From NCBI RefSeq assembly GCF_920984735.1, contig NZ_CAKLBU010000002.1, forward strand, positions 62,001 to 126,000: a stretch of DNA of 64,000 nucleotides, in the 5' to 3' direction. Shown in pieces: positions 47,706 through 55,814 of this stretch (its first letter is position 1; every line of letters begins with the position of its first letter). The notes beneath the pieces are model-generated. The model did not search any database, was not told the origin of the DNA, and saw nothing but the letters and a program-made list of their open reading frames with translations. The translations under genes and the position numbers were made by a program. The stretch is from Pedobacter sp. Leaf250 (GTDB lineage Bacteria; Bacteroidota; Bacteroidia; Sphingobacteriales; Sphingobacteriaceae).

Positions 47706-48212
47706 TTAATGTCTTCCATGTTTTAAATTGTGTCCTCTAGAAAATGATCTTGAAGGCCCACGTTTATCATGATGTTTGTAATTGATATTTTTTGATTTAT
47801 AATATTTTTTTGGAGTTCCATATCTAACAGTATTGTACCCGCCTCCGTAAGATGAGCGATAGACATTTTTATGGTTAGAATATCTCACCCTATGCGTATT
47901 GTAACTGCGATAAGGATTGTTTCCATAAACCACAACCTTTCTACCATGGCTCAAATTATAACCTCTATATCTTACTGGCAAATGGCGAGACCTTGTCCAA
48001 CGGTTTCCGTTTAAATAAACAAACTGCCTTTGCGGAACATAATAATAAGATTGAACTTCAGGTAAATAATAGTAATTAACGTTTTGGTAACCAACAGGAA
48101 CCCAAGCCGGCTGCGCCCCAATGTTTACATTAAGGCTTACTTGAGCATTAGATTGATTAGATGTTAAAGCCACGATACCTACAATCGCGGAGATGATGAG
48201 TAACTTTTTCAT
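47706..48212 (-). CDS. Exported basic tyrosine-rich protein (paralogue A)
   Basis: A 168-residue protein with a signal peptide (ends SNQSNAQ), followed by VSLNVNIGAQPAWVPVGYQNVNYYYLPEVQSYY. The C-terminal part is unusually rich in Arg, His, Tyr, Ser and Lys. The N-terminal half matches the neighbouring 204-residue gene (VSLNINIGQQPVWGLTGYDHVDYYYFPDIDAYY), so the two are paralogues. I recognise the short 'YYYxP-YYVP' repeats as typical of small Bacteroidota envelope proteins of unknown role. The two genes are 123 bases apart. Confidence 0.65.
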   Translation of the reverse strand: MKKLLIISAIVGIVALTSNQSNAQVSLNVNIGAQPAWVPVGYQNVNYYYLPEVQSYYYVPQRQFVYLNGNRWTRSRHLPVRYRGYNLSHGRKVVVYGNNPYRSYNTHRVRYSNHKNVYRSSYGGGYNTVRYGTPKKYYKSKNINYKHHDKRGPSRSFSRGHNLKHGRH

Positions 48213-48335
48213 AATCGGTTCATTTTTTTGTGTGGTAAAAATAATTCAAACGCTATGCCAAAATTTCTATTGTAACAGAGATATAAGAAAAGGGAATTCC
48301 TTTCGAAACTCCCTCTAATCACAGCTAAATATTTA

Positions 48336-48950
48336 CTATCCGCGGCTTTTGCCGTTATTTCTATCAGGGCGATTATTTCCAGCCTTCATATTATTTCCAC
48401 GATTATTGCTTTGGCCAGGTTTTGCTTGTTGATTTGGCCTGTTAACATTTCCTTGTTGGCGAGCTGGGCGATTGCTGTTTTGAGGACGAACAACCTGTAT
48501 TACTCTGCTATTATTATTTTTCACATTGTAGTTCGGGTGTCCTTTAACCACATAATATTTACTATCGCGACTATCTTTGATTAGCGCCTGGCGGCCATTG
48601 TAGTTTTTAAATTTACTATACTTGGCTACATAAACGTTGTTTCGTAAATATGGTTTAGGTTCATTTACAACAACCTTATAGGCATTGTATAAATTGAAGT
48701 TTCTGTATTGACTTGGTAAGTTGTTTACCCAAACCCAACGACCGCCATTAGAATAAATATACTGACCAGATGGAACGTTATAATAAGCGTCGATATCTGG
48801 AAAATAATAATAGTCTACGTGATCGTAACCTGTTAGTCCCCAAACTGGCTGTTGACCAATGTTAATGTTCAAACTAACTTGTGCATTTGCACTGTTAATG
48901 CTGAATAATGAAACCGTCAGAATTGCAGCAAATAATACTAATTTTTTCAT
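48336..48950 (-). CDS. Exported basic protein (paralogue B)
   Basis: A 204-residue protein with a signal peptide (MKKLVLFAAILTVSLFSINSANAQ) and the same YYYFPDIDAYYNVPSGQYIYSNG core as paralogue A. The C-terminus is a low-complexity Asn/Arg/Gln/Pro-rich tail (RPNQQAKPGQSNNRGNNMKA), probably unfolded. Likely a tandem duplication with diverging tails. No function is assigned. It is transcribed first, then paralogue A. Confidence 0.65.
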   Translation of the reverse strand: MKKLVLFAAILTVSLFSINSANAQVSLNINIGQQPVWGLTGYDHVDYYYFPDIDAYYNVPSGQYIYSNGGRWVWVNNLPSQYRNFNLYNAYKVVVNEPKPYLRNNVYVAKYSKFKNYNGRQALIKDSRDSKYYVVKGHPNYNVKNNNSRVIQVVRPQNSNRPARQQGNVNRPNQQAKPGQSNNRGNNMKAGNNRPDRNNGKSRG

Positions 48951-49053
48951 AACGTTTTTAAATTATAGGTTTCTTGTGTGTGTTAATTATTGAAATAGAC
49001 AGAAGCATTACAGAGTAGTTTAAATGATGCAATCCGTTTTAACATTCTTTAAC

Positions 49054-49061
49054 TATATTTG
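49054..49061 (+). promoter_or_regulatory. -7 box of the gatB promoter
   Basis: TATATTTG matches TAnnTTTG exactly, 33 bases before ATG 49095. A short AAAGG purine stretch follows at 49079. No good -33 TTG was found. Confidence 0.5.
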
Positions 49062-49094
49062 CCTGCACAATACATTTAAAGGCATCATTCTAAT

Positions 49095-50552
49095 ATGAGT
49101 TTAGGGACAACCGAAAACAATTACGAACTCGTTTCAGGACTGGAAATACATGTTCAGTTAAATACAAATACCAAAATATTCTCTGCTGATAGTGCATCTT
49201 TCGGGGCTTTACCTAATCAAAATATATCTACAGTTTCTCTTGCGTTGCCCGGAGCTTTGCCGAAATTGAACAAAGAAGTGGTAGCCAAAGCAATAAGAAT
49301 TGGCCTTGCTTTAAACTGTACCATCAATCAAATCAACCATTTCGATAGAAAAAATTATTTCTATGCCGATTTACCAAAGGGATATCAAATTACACAAGAT
49401 AATCAACCGATTTGTGTGAATGGTTTTTTGGATGTGGAATTAGCTGATGGTTCCATCAAGAAAATAGGAATTAATAGAATTCACTTGGAAGAAGATGCCG
49501 GCAAGAGTATTCACGATCAGGATGATAATTACTCATTGGTTGATTTAAATCGTGCTGGTGTACCTTTGATTGAAATTGTTACCGAACCTGATATTCGCAG
49601 TGCTGAAGAAGCATCAGCGCTATTAAGTGAAATAAGAAAGCTCGTTCGCCACTTAAACGTAAGCGATGGCAATATGGAAGAGGGGAGTTTGCGTTGCGAT
49701 GCAAATATTTCCATCCGTGAAAATGGTTCAGCAGAATTTGGCACTCGTTGCGAAGTCAAAAACCTAAACTCGATGCGTAACGTACGTAGAGCGATGGATT
49801 TTGAATTTGGCAGACAAGTGGAGGTGATTTCAAATGGTGGAATAATTATCCAAAGTACTTTGAATTTTGATGCTGATAAAGGCACAACATCGCCAATGCG
49901 AACTAAAGAAGAGGCGAACGATTACCGTTATTTCTCTGATCCAGATTTACAGCCCATTTTTATTTCTGATGATTGGTTGGCCGAAATTAAATCGGCAATG
50001 TCTGCTTTACCAAATGAAATTTCGAAACAAATGGTTATTGAATTCGGTATCAGCAAAGCAGACGCAACTTTATTTGCCGAAGATATAGATCTACTTACTT
50101 ATTTCAATCAAGCATTGCCAATTGTAAACACTAAAAAAACATTAATCAATTGGTTAATCGGTCCGATTAGGGCTATTTTAAGCGAAAAGGGAATAGCAAT
50201 TAGTGATTATAATGTTAAACCAGAACAGCTGGGCGCTGCAATAAATATGGTTGATGATAAGAAACTTACACAACAAATTGCCATTCAACAGTTATTACCA
50301 GCTATCGAAGAAAATGAAAATGTTGATGTTGCAGCTTTAGCAGAATCATTAAACTTACTGATTTCTGAAAATAGCGATGAATTAAGTGGTTTTATCGATG
50401 AAGTACTGAATAAATATCCACAGCAGGTTGATGCGTATAAAAAAGGTAAAAAGGGCGTTTTAGGTTTGTTTGTTGGCGATGTAATGAAGTTGGCCAAAGG
50501 CAAAGCAGATGCTAAAAAATTAAATGAATTGATACTTGAAAAATTAAAATAA
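49095..50552 (+). CDS. gatB: Asp-tRNA(Asn)/Glu-tRNA(Gln) amidotransferase subunit B
   Basis: GatB holds the kinase/tRNA-binding half of the GatCAB complex and activates the misacylated tRNA carboxyl group. The 485-residue product has the family marks LVSGLEIHVQLNTNTK, FDRKNYFYADLPKGYQI, HLEEDAGKS, VDLNRAGVPLIEIVTEPD and a C-terminal GatB/YqeY-like helical tail ending VMKLAKGKADAKKLN. gatC is at 14053-14343 and gatA is absent. The last base overlaps the downstream TlpA-like gene. Confidence 0.97.
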   Translation: MSLGTTENNYELVSGLEIHVQLNTNTKIFSADSASFGALPNQNISTVSLALPGALPKLNKEVVAKAIRIGLALNCTINQINHFDRKNYFYADLPKGYQITQDNQPICVNGFLDVELADGSIKKIGINRIHLEEDAGKSIHDQDDNYSLVDLNRAGVPLIEIVTEPDIRSAEEASALLSEIRKLVRHLNVSDGNMEEGSLRCDANISIRENGSAEFGTRCEVKNLNSMRNVRRAMDFEFGRQVEVISNGGIIIQSTLNFDADKGTTSPMRTKEEANDYRYFSDPDLQPIFISDDWLAEIKSAMSALPNEISKQMVIEFGISKADATLFAEDIDLLTYFNQALPIVNTKKTLINWLIGPIRAILSEKGIAISDYNVKPEQLGAAINMVDDKKLTQQIAIQQLLPAIEENENVDVAALAESLNLLISENSDELSGFIDEVLNKYPQQVDAYKKGKKGVLGLFVGDVMKLAKGKADAKKLNELILEKLK

Positions 50553-51664
50553 TGAGATTAAAAACCTTAAGCCTTATCGTATTAATTGCGATTGCTTTTA
50601 CAGCTTGTAAACCAAAAGATAGTTTTACAATTGATGGAACTTTCCAAAATCCCGGAACGGAAAAGAAAGTTTACTTATATGGAATGCAAAGCAGCCAAAT
50701 GGTGGCCATCGATTCTACTAATCTATCAGAAAAGGGTGAATTTAAATTTATCCGCAAAACGCCGTCAGTTGATTTTTTCCGTGTTTCTATTGGCAACCAT
50801 GAGTTTATGTTAATTGCCAAAAATGGCGATGAAATTAAGTTAGAAGCCGATTTAACTAATAAAACAATGGCTTACAAAATCTCTGGCGCCAATGAAGTAG
50901 AAAAATTATCAGAACTGAATACCATTAGAAATAATTTTGCTAAACAAGCTGAGAAGTTACAAGCTGATTTTGAGGCTAAAGTGGCTACGCAACCACAAAA
51001 TAGAGCAACCATTTTAGAGGAAATGAAGCCTCGATATGAATCTTATATCAAACAATTGAATACTCAAATCTTAAAATTTGCTGCAGATAACAAAGGAACT
51101 TTAGCTAGTTTTTACGCGATGAATACTTTGAGTCCGCAAGAGTTTGAAGCTGAAATGGTAAAATTTGCTGATGAGGTGAAAGACGAGATTAAAGGGAACG
51201 CAACTGTTGATACTTTTGTTAAGCAAATGACTTTATTAAAAACCGTTCAGGTTGGTCAGGTTGCACCGGCATTTACTTTAAATACAGCTGATGGAAAACC
51301 TGTAAGCTTAGCAGATTACAAAGGAAAATATGTATTGGTTGATTTTTGGGCATCATGGTGCCAACCTTGCCGCCAGGAAAATCCAAATGTTGTTAAGGTT
51401 TACAATAAATACAAAGCTAAAAATTTCGACATTTTAGGTATTTCTTTAGATACAGACAAAGCAGCCTGGTTAGGCGCAATCAAAGCAGATGGTTTAATGT
51501 GGACCCATGTTTCAGAATTGAAAGATTTCAATGGAGAAACGGTTAAAAAATATCAGGTTCAGGCTATTCCAACCTCATACATTATAGATACTACTGGAAA
51601 AATTGCGGCTAAAAACCTTAGAGGCGATGAACTGGATGCATTTTTAGCAAAAACGTTACGTTAA
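50552..51664 (+). CDS. TlpA-like thioredoxin-fold lipoprotein with DUF4369 domain
   Basis: A 370-residue lipoprotein (lipobox AFTAC, Cys19). The N-terminal ~100 residues are DUF4369-like (SFTIDGTF, VYLYGMQSSQMVAID), the middle is a helical linker, and residues 235-370 are a thioredoxin-like TlpA/AhpC-TSA domain with Cys270 and Cys273 in WASWCQPC. Such proteins reduce disulfides in periplasmic partners, including cytochrome c apoproteins. It begins at the last base of gatB, so it is translated after it. Confidence 0.92.
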   Translation: MRLKTLSLIVLIAIAFTACKPKDSFTIDGTFQNPGTEKKVYLYGMQSSQMVAIDSTNLSEKGEFKFIRKTPSVDFFRVSIGNHEFMLIAKNGDEIKLEADLTNKTMAYKISGANEVEKLSELNTIRNNFAKQAEKLQADFEAKVATQPQNRATILEEMKPRYESYIKQLNTQILKFAADNKGTLASFYAMNTLSPQEFEAEMVKFADEVKDEIKGNATVDTFVKQMTLLKTVQVGQVAPAFTLNTADGKPVSLADYKGKYVLVDFWASWCQPCRQENPNVVKVYNKYKAKNFDILGISLDTDKAAWLGAIKADGLMWTHVSELKDFNGETVKKYQVQAIPTSYIIDTTGKIAAKNLRGDELDAFLAKTLR

Positions 51665-51767
51665 AAGAAACTCAATGTTAAACTAATTTAAGTGGTTAAC
51701 AATTTCTTAACTTAGGCTTAACTGAAAATTACATCAGAGACAGTACTTTCGTAACAAATATTTAACT

Positions 51768-52457
51768 ATGAATAACGCAGGTCAGAAAATATTAATTGTT
51801 GATGATGAACCAGATATTCTGGAGTTGATTGAGTACAACTTAAAAAAAGAGGGTTATCAGGTTTTTACGGCATCTAACGGACAAGAGGGAATTACAGTTG
51901 CCAAGAAGGTTCATCCCGATTTAATTATTCTCGACATCATGATGCCGAAAATGGATGGAATTGAAGCTTGTCGCTTAATGAGAGCCATTCCTGAATTCAA
52001 AAATACGTTCATGGTCTTTTTAACCGCAAGGAGCGAAGAATATTCTGAAATAGCTGGCTTTAATGTAGGTGCTGATGATTATATCGCAAAGCCGATTAAA
52101 CCACGTGCTTTGGTTAGTCGCATCAATGCTATTTTAAGAAGAAATTCTGGTACAGAAGAGGTATCAGAAAATAAATTAGAAATCGGTGATTTAGTGATCG
52201 ACCGTGAAGCTTATTTGGTTTTTCAAGGCGGAAACAAGGTTGTTTTGGCTAAAAAAGAATTTGAATTGTTATATCTTTTGGCATCGAAACCTGGTAAAGT
52301 TTACACCCGGGAATCAATCCTTAAAAATATATGGGAAGATTCTGTTGTAGTTACCAATAGAACCATTGATGTTCACATTCGGAAACTACGCGAAAAGTTA
52401 GGCGAAACTTATGTATCAACTGTAAAAGGTGTTGGTTATAAGTTTGAGCTTTCTTGA
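51768..52457 (+). CDS. OmpR/PhoB-family response regulator
   Basis: A 229-residue DNA-binding response regulator. The receiver has VDDEP (11-15), Asp56 in IILDIMMP and Lys in YIAKPIK. The C-terminal winged helix has EFELLYLLASKPGKVYTRESILKNIW and RTIDVHIRKLREKLG. The match is closest to PhoB-like regulators of Bacteroidota, which control phosphate or envelope genes. The usual adjacent histidine kinase (PhoR type) is missing. A strong terminator follows. Confidence 0.92.
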   Translation: MNNAGQKILIVDDEPDILELIEYNLKKEGYQVFTASNGQEGITVAKKVHPDLIILDIMMPKMDGIEACRLMRAIPEFKNTFMVFLTARSEEYSEIAGFNVGADDYIAKPIKPRALVSRINAILRRNSGTEEVSENKLEIGDLVIDREAYLVFQGGNKVVLAKKEFELLYLLASKPGKVYTRESILKNIWEDSVVVTNRTIDVHIRKLREKLGETYVSTVKGVGYKFELS

Positions 52458-52480
52458 TAAATTAAAATTTAAAATATTAG

Positions 52481-52511
52481 GCCAAAGATTTATTAATCTT
52501 TGGCTTTTTTG
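52481..52511 (+). terminator. Terminator after the PhoB-type regulator gene
   Basis: GCCAAAGATT pairs perfectly with AATCTTTGGC (10 bp), followed by six T residues. Confidence 0.9.
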
Positions 52512-52563
52512 TTTGTTTGAATTTTGTTATTATATTGTATTTCAAGTAATTAAATAGAGTGTT

Positions 52564-52995
52564 ATGTCCGAAAACGCGATTAATCGATACCATTTTACAG
52601 CAGATTGGGGAGGAAGTAGAATTGGTTTTACTGAAATATCAGGATTGGATATTGAAATAGAGGCTGTTGTCACGAGAGATAGCTCAAATCCTGTTGATAG
52701 TGGTAGAAAGATTCCTGGTCTTAGAAAGTTTTCAAATATTATTTTAAAAAGAGGTATTGCTAAAAACGACAATGATTTTTTTAACTGGATTAACACAAAA
52801 AGTATTGGAAATATAGAACGAAGGAATATCACCATTAAATTACTTAATGAAGAGCACGAACCCATTTTTATATGGATGGTAAAAAATGCTTTTCCTGTTA
52901 AATATAATGGTCCAATTTTGATTTCAAATGATAGTGAAATTGCATTTGAAACGCTTGAATTAACGCATGAGGGCTTAACCGTAACCACTCCATAG
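52564..52995 (+). CDS. Phage tail-tube (gp19/Hcp-like) protein
   Basis: A 143-residue protein matching the tail tube protein family (T4 gp19; also Afp1/PVC tube of extracellular contractile injection systems). The marks are FTADWGGSRIGFTEISGLDIEIEAVVTRDSSN, KFSNIILKRGIAKNDNDFFNWI, RRNITIKLLNEEHEPIFIW and AFPVKYNGPILISND. No sheath, baseplate, spike, terminase or capsid gene lies around it; neighbours are a PhoB-type regulator and an RluA synthase. It is therefore a lone tube protein, perhaps a domesticated or secreted Hcp-like protein. It starts 107 bases after the regulator. Confidence 0.9.
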   Translation: MSENAINRYHFTADWGGSRIGFTEISGLDIEIEAVVTRDSSNPVDSGRKIPGLRKFSNIILKRGIAKNDNDFFNWINTKSIGNIERRNITIKLLNEEHEPIFIWMVKNAFPVKYNGPILISNDSEIAFETLELTHEGLTVTTP

Positions 52996-53178
52996 CTTGT
53001 AATTGTTTAGAGGATATAACTAAAAAATTATTCTTTTTCTTCGAAAAAATTTCATCTCTCATTACAACAATAGTCGTTTTAAAACCTACTATCAATGATC
53101 ATATGCTTTATATGTAGCTAATTCTTATCGCAATTAAAATAAATCCGTATTATTGCGGCTCATTAATAGCACTACAGT

Positions 53179-53901
53179 TTGAAGTACCCAAATTTTAAAG
53201 ATCTTATTCTTTTCGAAGACAACGATTTCATCGTTATCAATAAACCACCATTTCTTGCCTCACTTGATGAAAGAGGTGGTTCTGGCGAAACCAATGTTTT
53301 GCGTTTAGCTAAGCAGTATAGCGATGATGCACAGGTTTGCCACCGTTTGGATAAGGAAACTTCTGGGGCTTTAATTATTGCAAAAAATCCAGAGGCTTAT
53401 CGGCATGCATCTATGCAATTCGAACGTAGAAAAGTAAATAAAACTTATCATGCTCTGGTTGATGGACATGTTATTTTCGATGAACTTTTAGTTGATTTAC
53501 CCATTCTAAACGACGGGAATAAAAACGTAACCATTGATAGGGCAGAGGGAAAAAGAGCTGAAACCATTTTTGATTCCTTAAAATATTATAAGCATTACAC
53601 TTTGGTAGAATGTAAGCCAATTACAGGCCGTATGCACCAAATTCGCATTCACTTGGCTACCCAACGTGCAGCGATTGTGGGCGATGAAATGTATAGAGGG
53701 AAACCAGTTTTTCTATCATCAATTAAACGCGGCTATAAATTAACCAAAGGCGAAGAAGAGCAACCCATTATGAAACGTTTTGCACTTCATGCCCGTCATT
53801 TGGTATTCAAAGGAATGGATGATCAAGACATTATCATTGATGCGCCATATCCAAAAGATTTTGCAACCTTAATTAAGCTGCTTGACAAATTCGATGCTTA
53901 A
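53179..53901 (+). CDS. RluA-family pseudouridine synthase
   Basis: A 240-residue RNA pseudouridine synthase. TTG start at 53179; there is no in-frame ATG nearby. The catalytic Asp58 is in the HRLDKETSG signature, and the RluA core continues with LVECKPITGRMHQIRIHLA and IVGDEMYRG. No S4 domain at the N-terminus. Target sites in rRNA or tRNA are not predictable. The ClC gene follows 26 bases downstream. Confidence 0.92.
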   Translation: MKYPNFKDLILFEDNDFIVINKPPFLASLDERGGSGETNVLRLAKQYSDDAQVCHRLDKETSGALIIAKNPEAYRHASMQFERRKVNKTYHALVDGHVIFDELLVDLPILNDGNKNVTIDRAEGKRAETIFDSLKYYKHYTLVECKPITGRMHQIRIHLATQRAAIVGDEMYRGKPVFLSSIKRGYKLTKGEEEQPIMKRFALHARHLVFKGMDDQDIIIDAPYPKDFATLIKLLDKFDA

Positions 53902-53927
53902 ACTTGAATAACCAGAAATAAAATAAC

Positions 53928-55718
53928 ATGTATATCCGCTTTGTAAATTACCTTGATAAGATTAACCGATACAGAAAATCAAAAATATCAAACCGTAATT
54001 TCTTAGTAATACTTGCAGTTGTTGTTGGTATTTTGGCAGGCTTGGCAGCAGCAGCTTTAAAAAGCTTAACGCATCATATCGAAGAATTTCTTCAATCAGA
54101 TTGGCAGTGGAAATACAAATACTATCTCTATTTGCTATTCCCGATGATTGGTATATTTCTTACAGTTTTATACATCAAATACTTTATCCGCAAAAGCAAA
54201 TTCGAAACAGGTTTAACGCCTTTGCTGTATGCGATTTCTAAAAAATCTAGCAGGGTAGAAGCCCACAATATTTATTCACAAATTATTACTGCCGCTGTTA
54301 CTGTTGGTTTTGGTGGTTCAACAGGATTAGAAGCACCAATTGTAACGAGTGGTTCGGCTATAGGCTCAAACTTAGGCCGGATTTTGGGCTTATCCTACCG
54401 GGAAATAACCATGTTAGTGGCTTGTGGCGCAGCTGCAGGAATCGCTGGTGCATTTAATAGCCCTGTTGCCGGAATAGTATTCGCCATTGAAATATTACTC
54501 CCTGAATTTACCATTCCTGCATTTATTCCTTTGCTACTTTCAGCTGCTACTGCAGCAGTGGTAGCGAGGCTATTTTATACGCAACAATTGTTCTTCCTAG
54601 TTACTGAGGGCTGGGAAATAAACGCTTTATTTTACTATGTAATTTTGGCCATACTAATTGGTTTGTTTTCGATTTATTTCACAAAAGCCAACTATGCGGT
54701 AAAAGGTTTTTTCTATAAAATCAAACATCCATATACGAAGGTAATTATTGGTGGTTTAATGCTTGGAGCCTTGGTTTTCCTCTTTCCAACGCTGTATGGC
54801 GAAGGATACATCACGATTAAAAGTTTGCTAAGGGGTGATTATTTGGCTGTTATTAATAATAGCATTTTCTCTGACTATAATACCATTCCTGCGTTAATTA
54901 TTCTCTTTACTGTGGTTACTATTTTTATGAAATCAATAGCCACATTGGTTACATTGGGTGCTGGCGGAAATGGAGGAACTTTTGCCCCAAGTTTAATTAT
55001 GGGCGGATTGATTGGTTTTGTTTTCGCTTACGTTGTTAATCTTTCGGGAATTGCGCATTTAAATGTGTCAAATTTTATTGTCGCAGGTATGGCAGCCGCG
55101 TTAGGCGCAATTATGCATGCACCTTTAACGGGCATTTTCTTAATTGCAGAAATTACAGGTGGCTATATTTTAATGGTTCCTTTAATGATAACAACGGCCA
55201 TATCCTATGCTGTTAACCGCAGTTCGCAAAAGCATTCTATTTATACAAAAGCATTGGCTGATAAAGGCGAACTCCTATCTCATGAGGATAAGGATACAAC
55301 GGTTTTAAATCAAATGAAATTGAAGTATTTGATTGAGAAAAACTATCCAACGCTAAATATGAATGATTTAATTTCATTGAAGATGAACGAAATCGTACAA
55401 TCTCATAAAAATATTTGCGCAGTTACCGACGAATCGGGTGATTTTAAAGGGATTATATATGTGGAAGAAGTTTTTAATGAGATAATGAAAAACGATAATA
55501 AAGATTCTTTAACTGCATCCTATTTGCTTCAGCAGGCGCCAAATACCGTTAATCAGAACGACGATCTAAAACAGATTCTAGAAAAAATGGAAGAAGAAAA
55601 TGCATGGATTTTACCTGTAATTGATAGTGATAATCATTATAAGGGCTTTGTTTCGAAAACAGCCATCTTCAATAAATATAGGGCTTTGCTAATGAGGCAG
55701 AACGATTATATGGGTTAA
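53928..55718 (+). CDS. ClC-family chloride channel/transporter with CBS domains
   Basis: A 596-residue membrane protein. The ClC core (about residues 25-435) has the motif GLEAP (133-137, with the gating glutamate Glu135, where most members read GREGP), and the conserved GGNGGTFAPSLIMGG. Two CBS regions follow at about residues 465-590, which often bind adenine nucleotides. In bacteria this family may work as Cl-/H+ exchangers or channels. It lies 26 bases after the RluA gene. An intergenic palindrome (55740-55807) separates it from the convergent NtrC-type gene. Confidence 0.93.
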   Translation: MYIRFVNYLDKINRYRKSKISNRNFLVILAVVVGILAGLAAAALKSLTHHIEEFLQSDWQWKYKYYLYLLFPMIGIFLTVLYIKYFIRKSKFETGLTPLLYAISKKSSRVEAHNIYSQIITAAVTVGFGGSTGLEAPIVTSGSAIGSNLGRILGLSYREITMLVACGAAAGIAGAFNSPVAGIVFAIEILLPEFTIPAFIPLLLSAATAAVVARLFYTQQLFFLVTEGWEINALFYYVILAILIGLFSIYFTKANYAVKGFFYKIKHPYTKVIIGGLMLGALVFLFPTLYGEGYITIKSLLRGDYLAVINNSIFSDYNTIPALIILFTVVTIFMKSIATLVTLGAGGNGGTFAPSLIMGGLIGFVFAYVVNLSGIAHLNVSNFIVAGMAAALGAIMHAPLTGIFLIAEITGGYILMVPLMITTAISYAVNRSSQKHSIYTKALADKGELLSHEDKDTTVLNQMKLKYLIEKNYPTLNMNDLISLKMNEIVQSHKNICAVTDESGDFKGIIYVEEVFNEIMKNDNKDSLTASYLLQQAPNTVNQNDDLKQILEKMEEENAWILPVIDSDNHYKGFVSKTAIFNKYRALLMRQNDYMG

Positions 55719-55739
55719 AATTAAAAATGTTGGAATATT

Positions 55740-55807
55740 GATAAGTTTTAAGGTTGAAACGTTTTGGTAGCCCTGAACATTTCAACCTTATAATCTTTAA
55801 CTTTTCA
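55740..55807. repeat. Intergenic palindrome of the TTTTAAGGTTGAAA type
   Basis: The left arm GATAAGTTTTAAGGTTGAAA and its imperfect inverted copy (right arm around 55779-55806) flank a short loop. It resembles those at 15161-15229 and 17190-17261 and lies between convergent genes, so may serve as a terminator. Confidence 0.55.
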
Positions 55808-55814
55808 ACTGATG

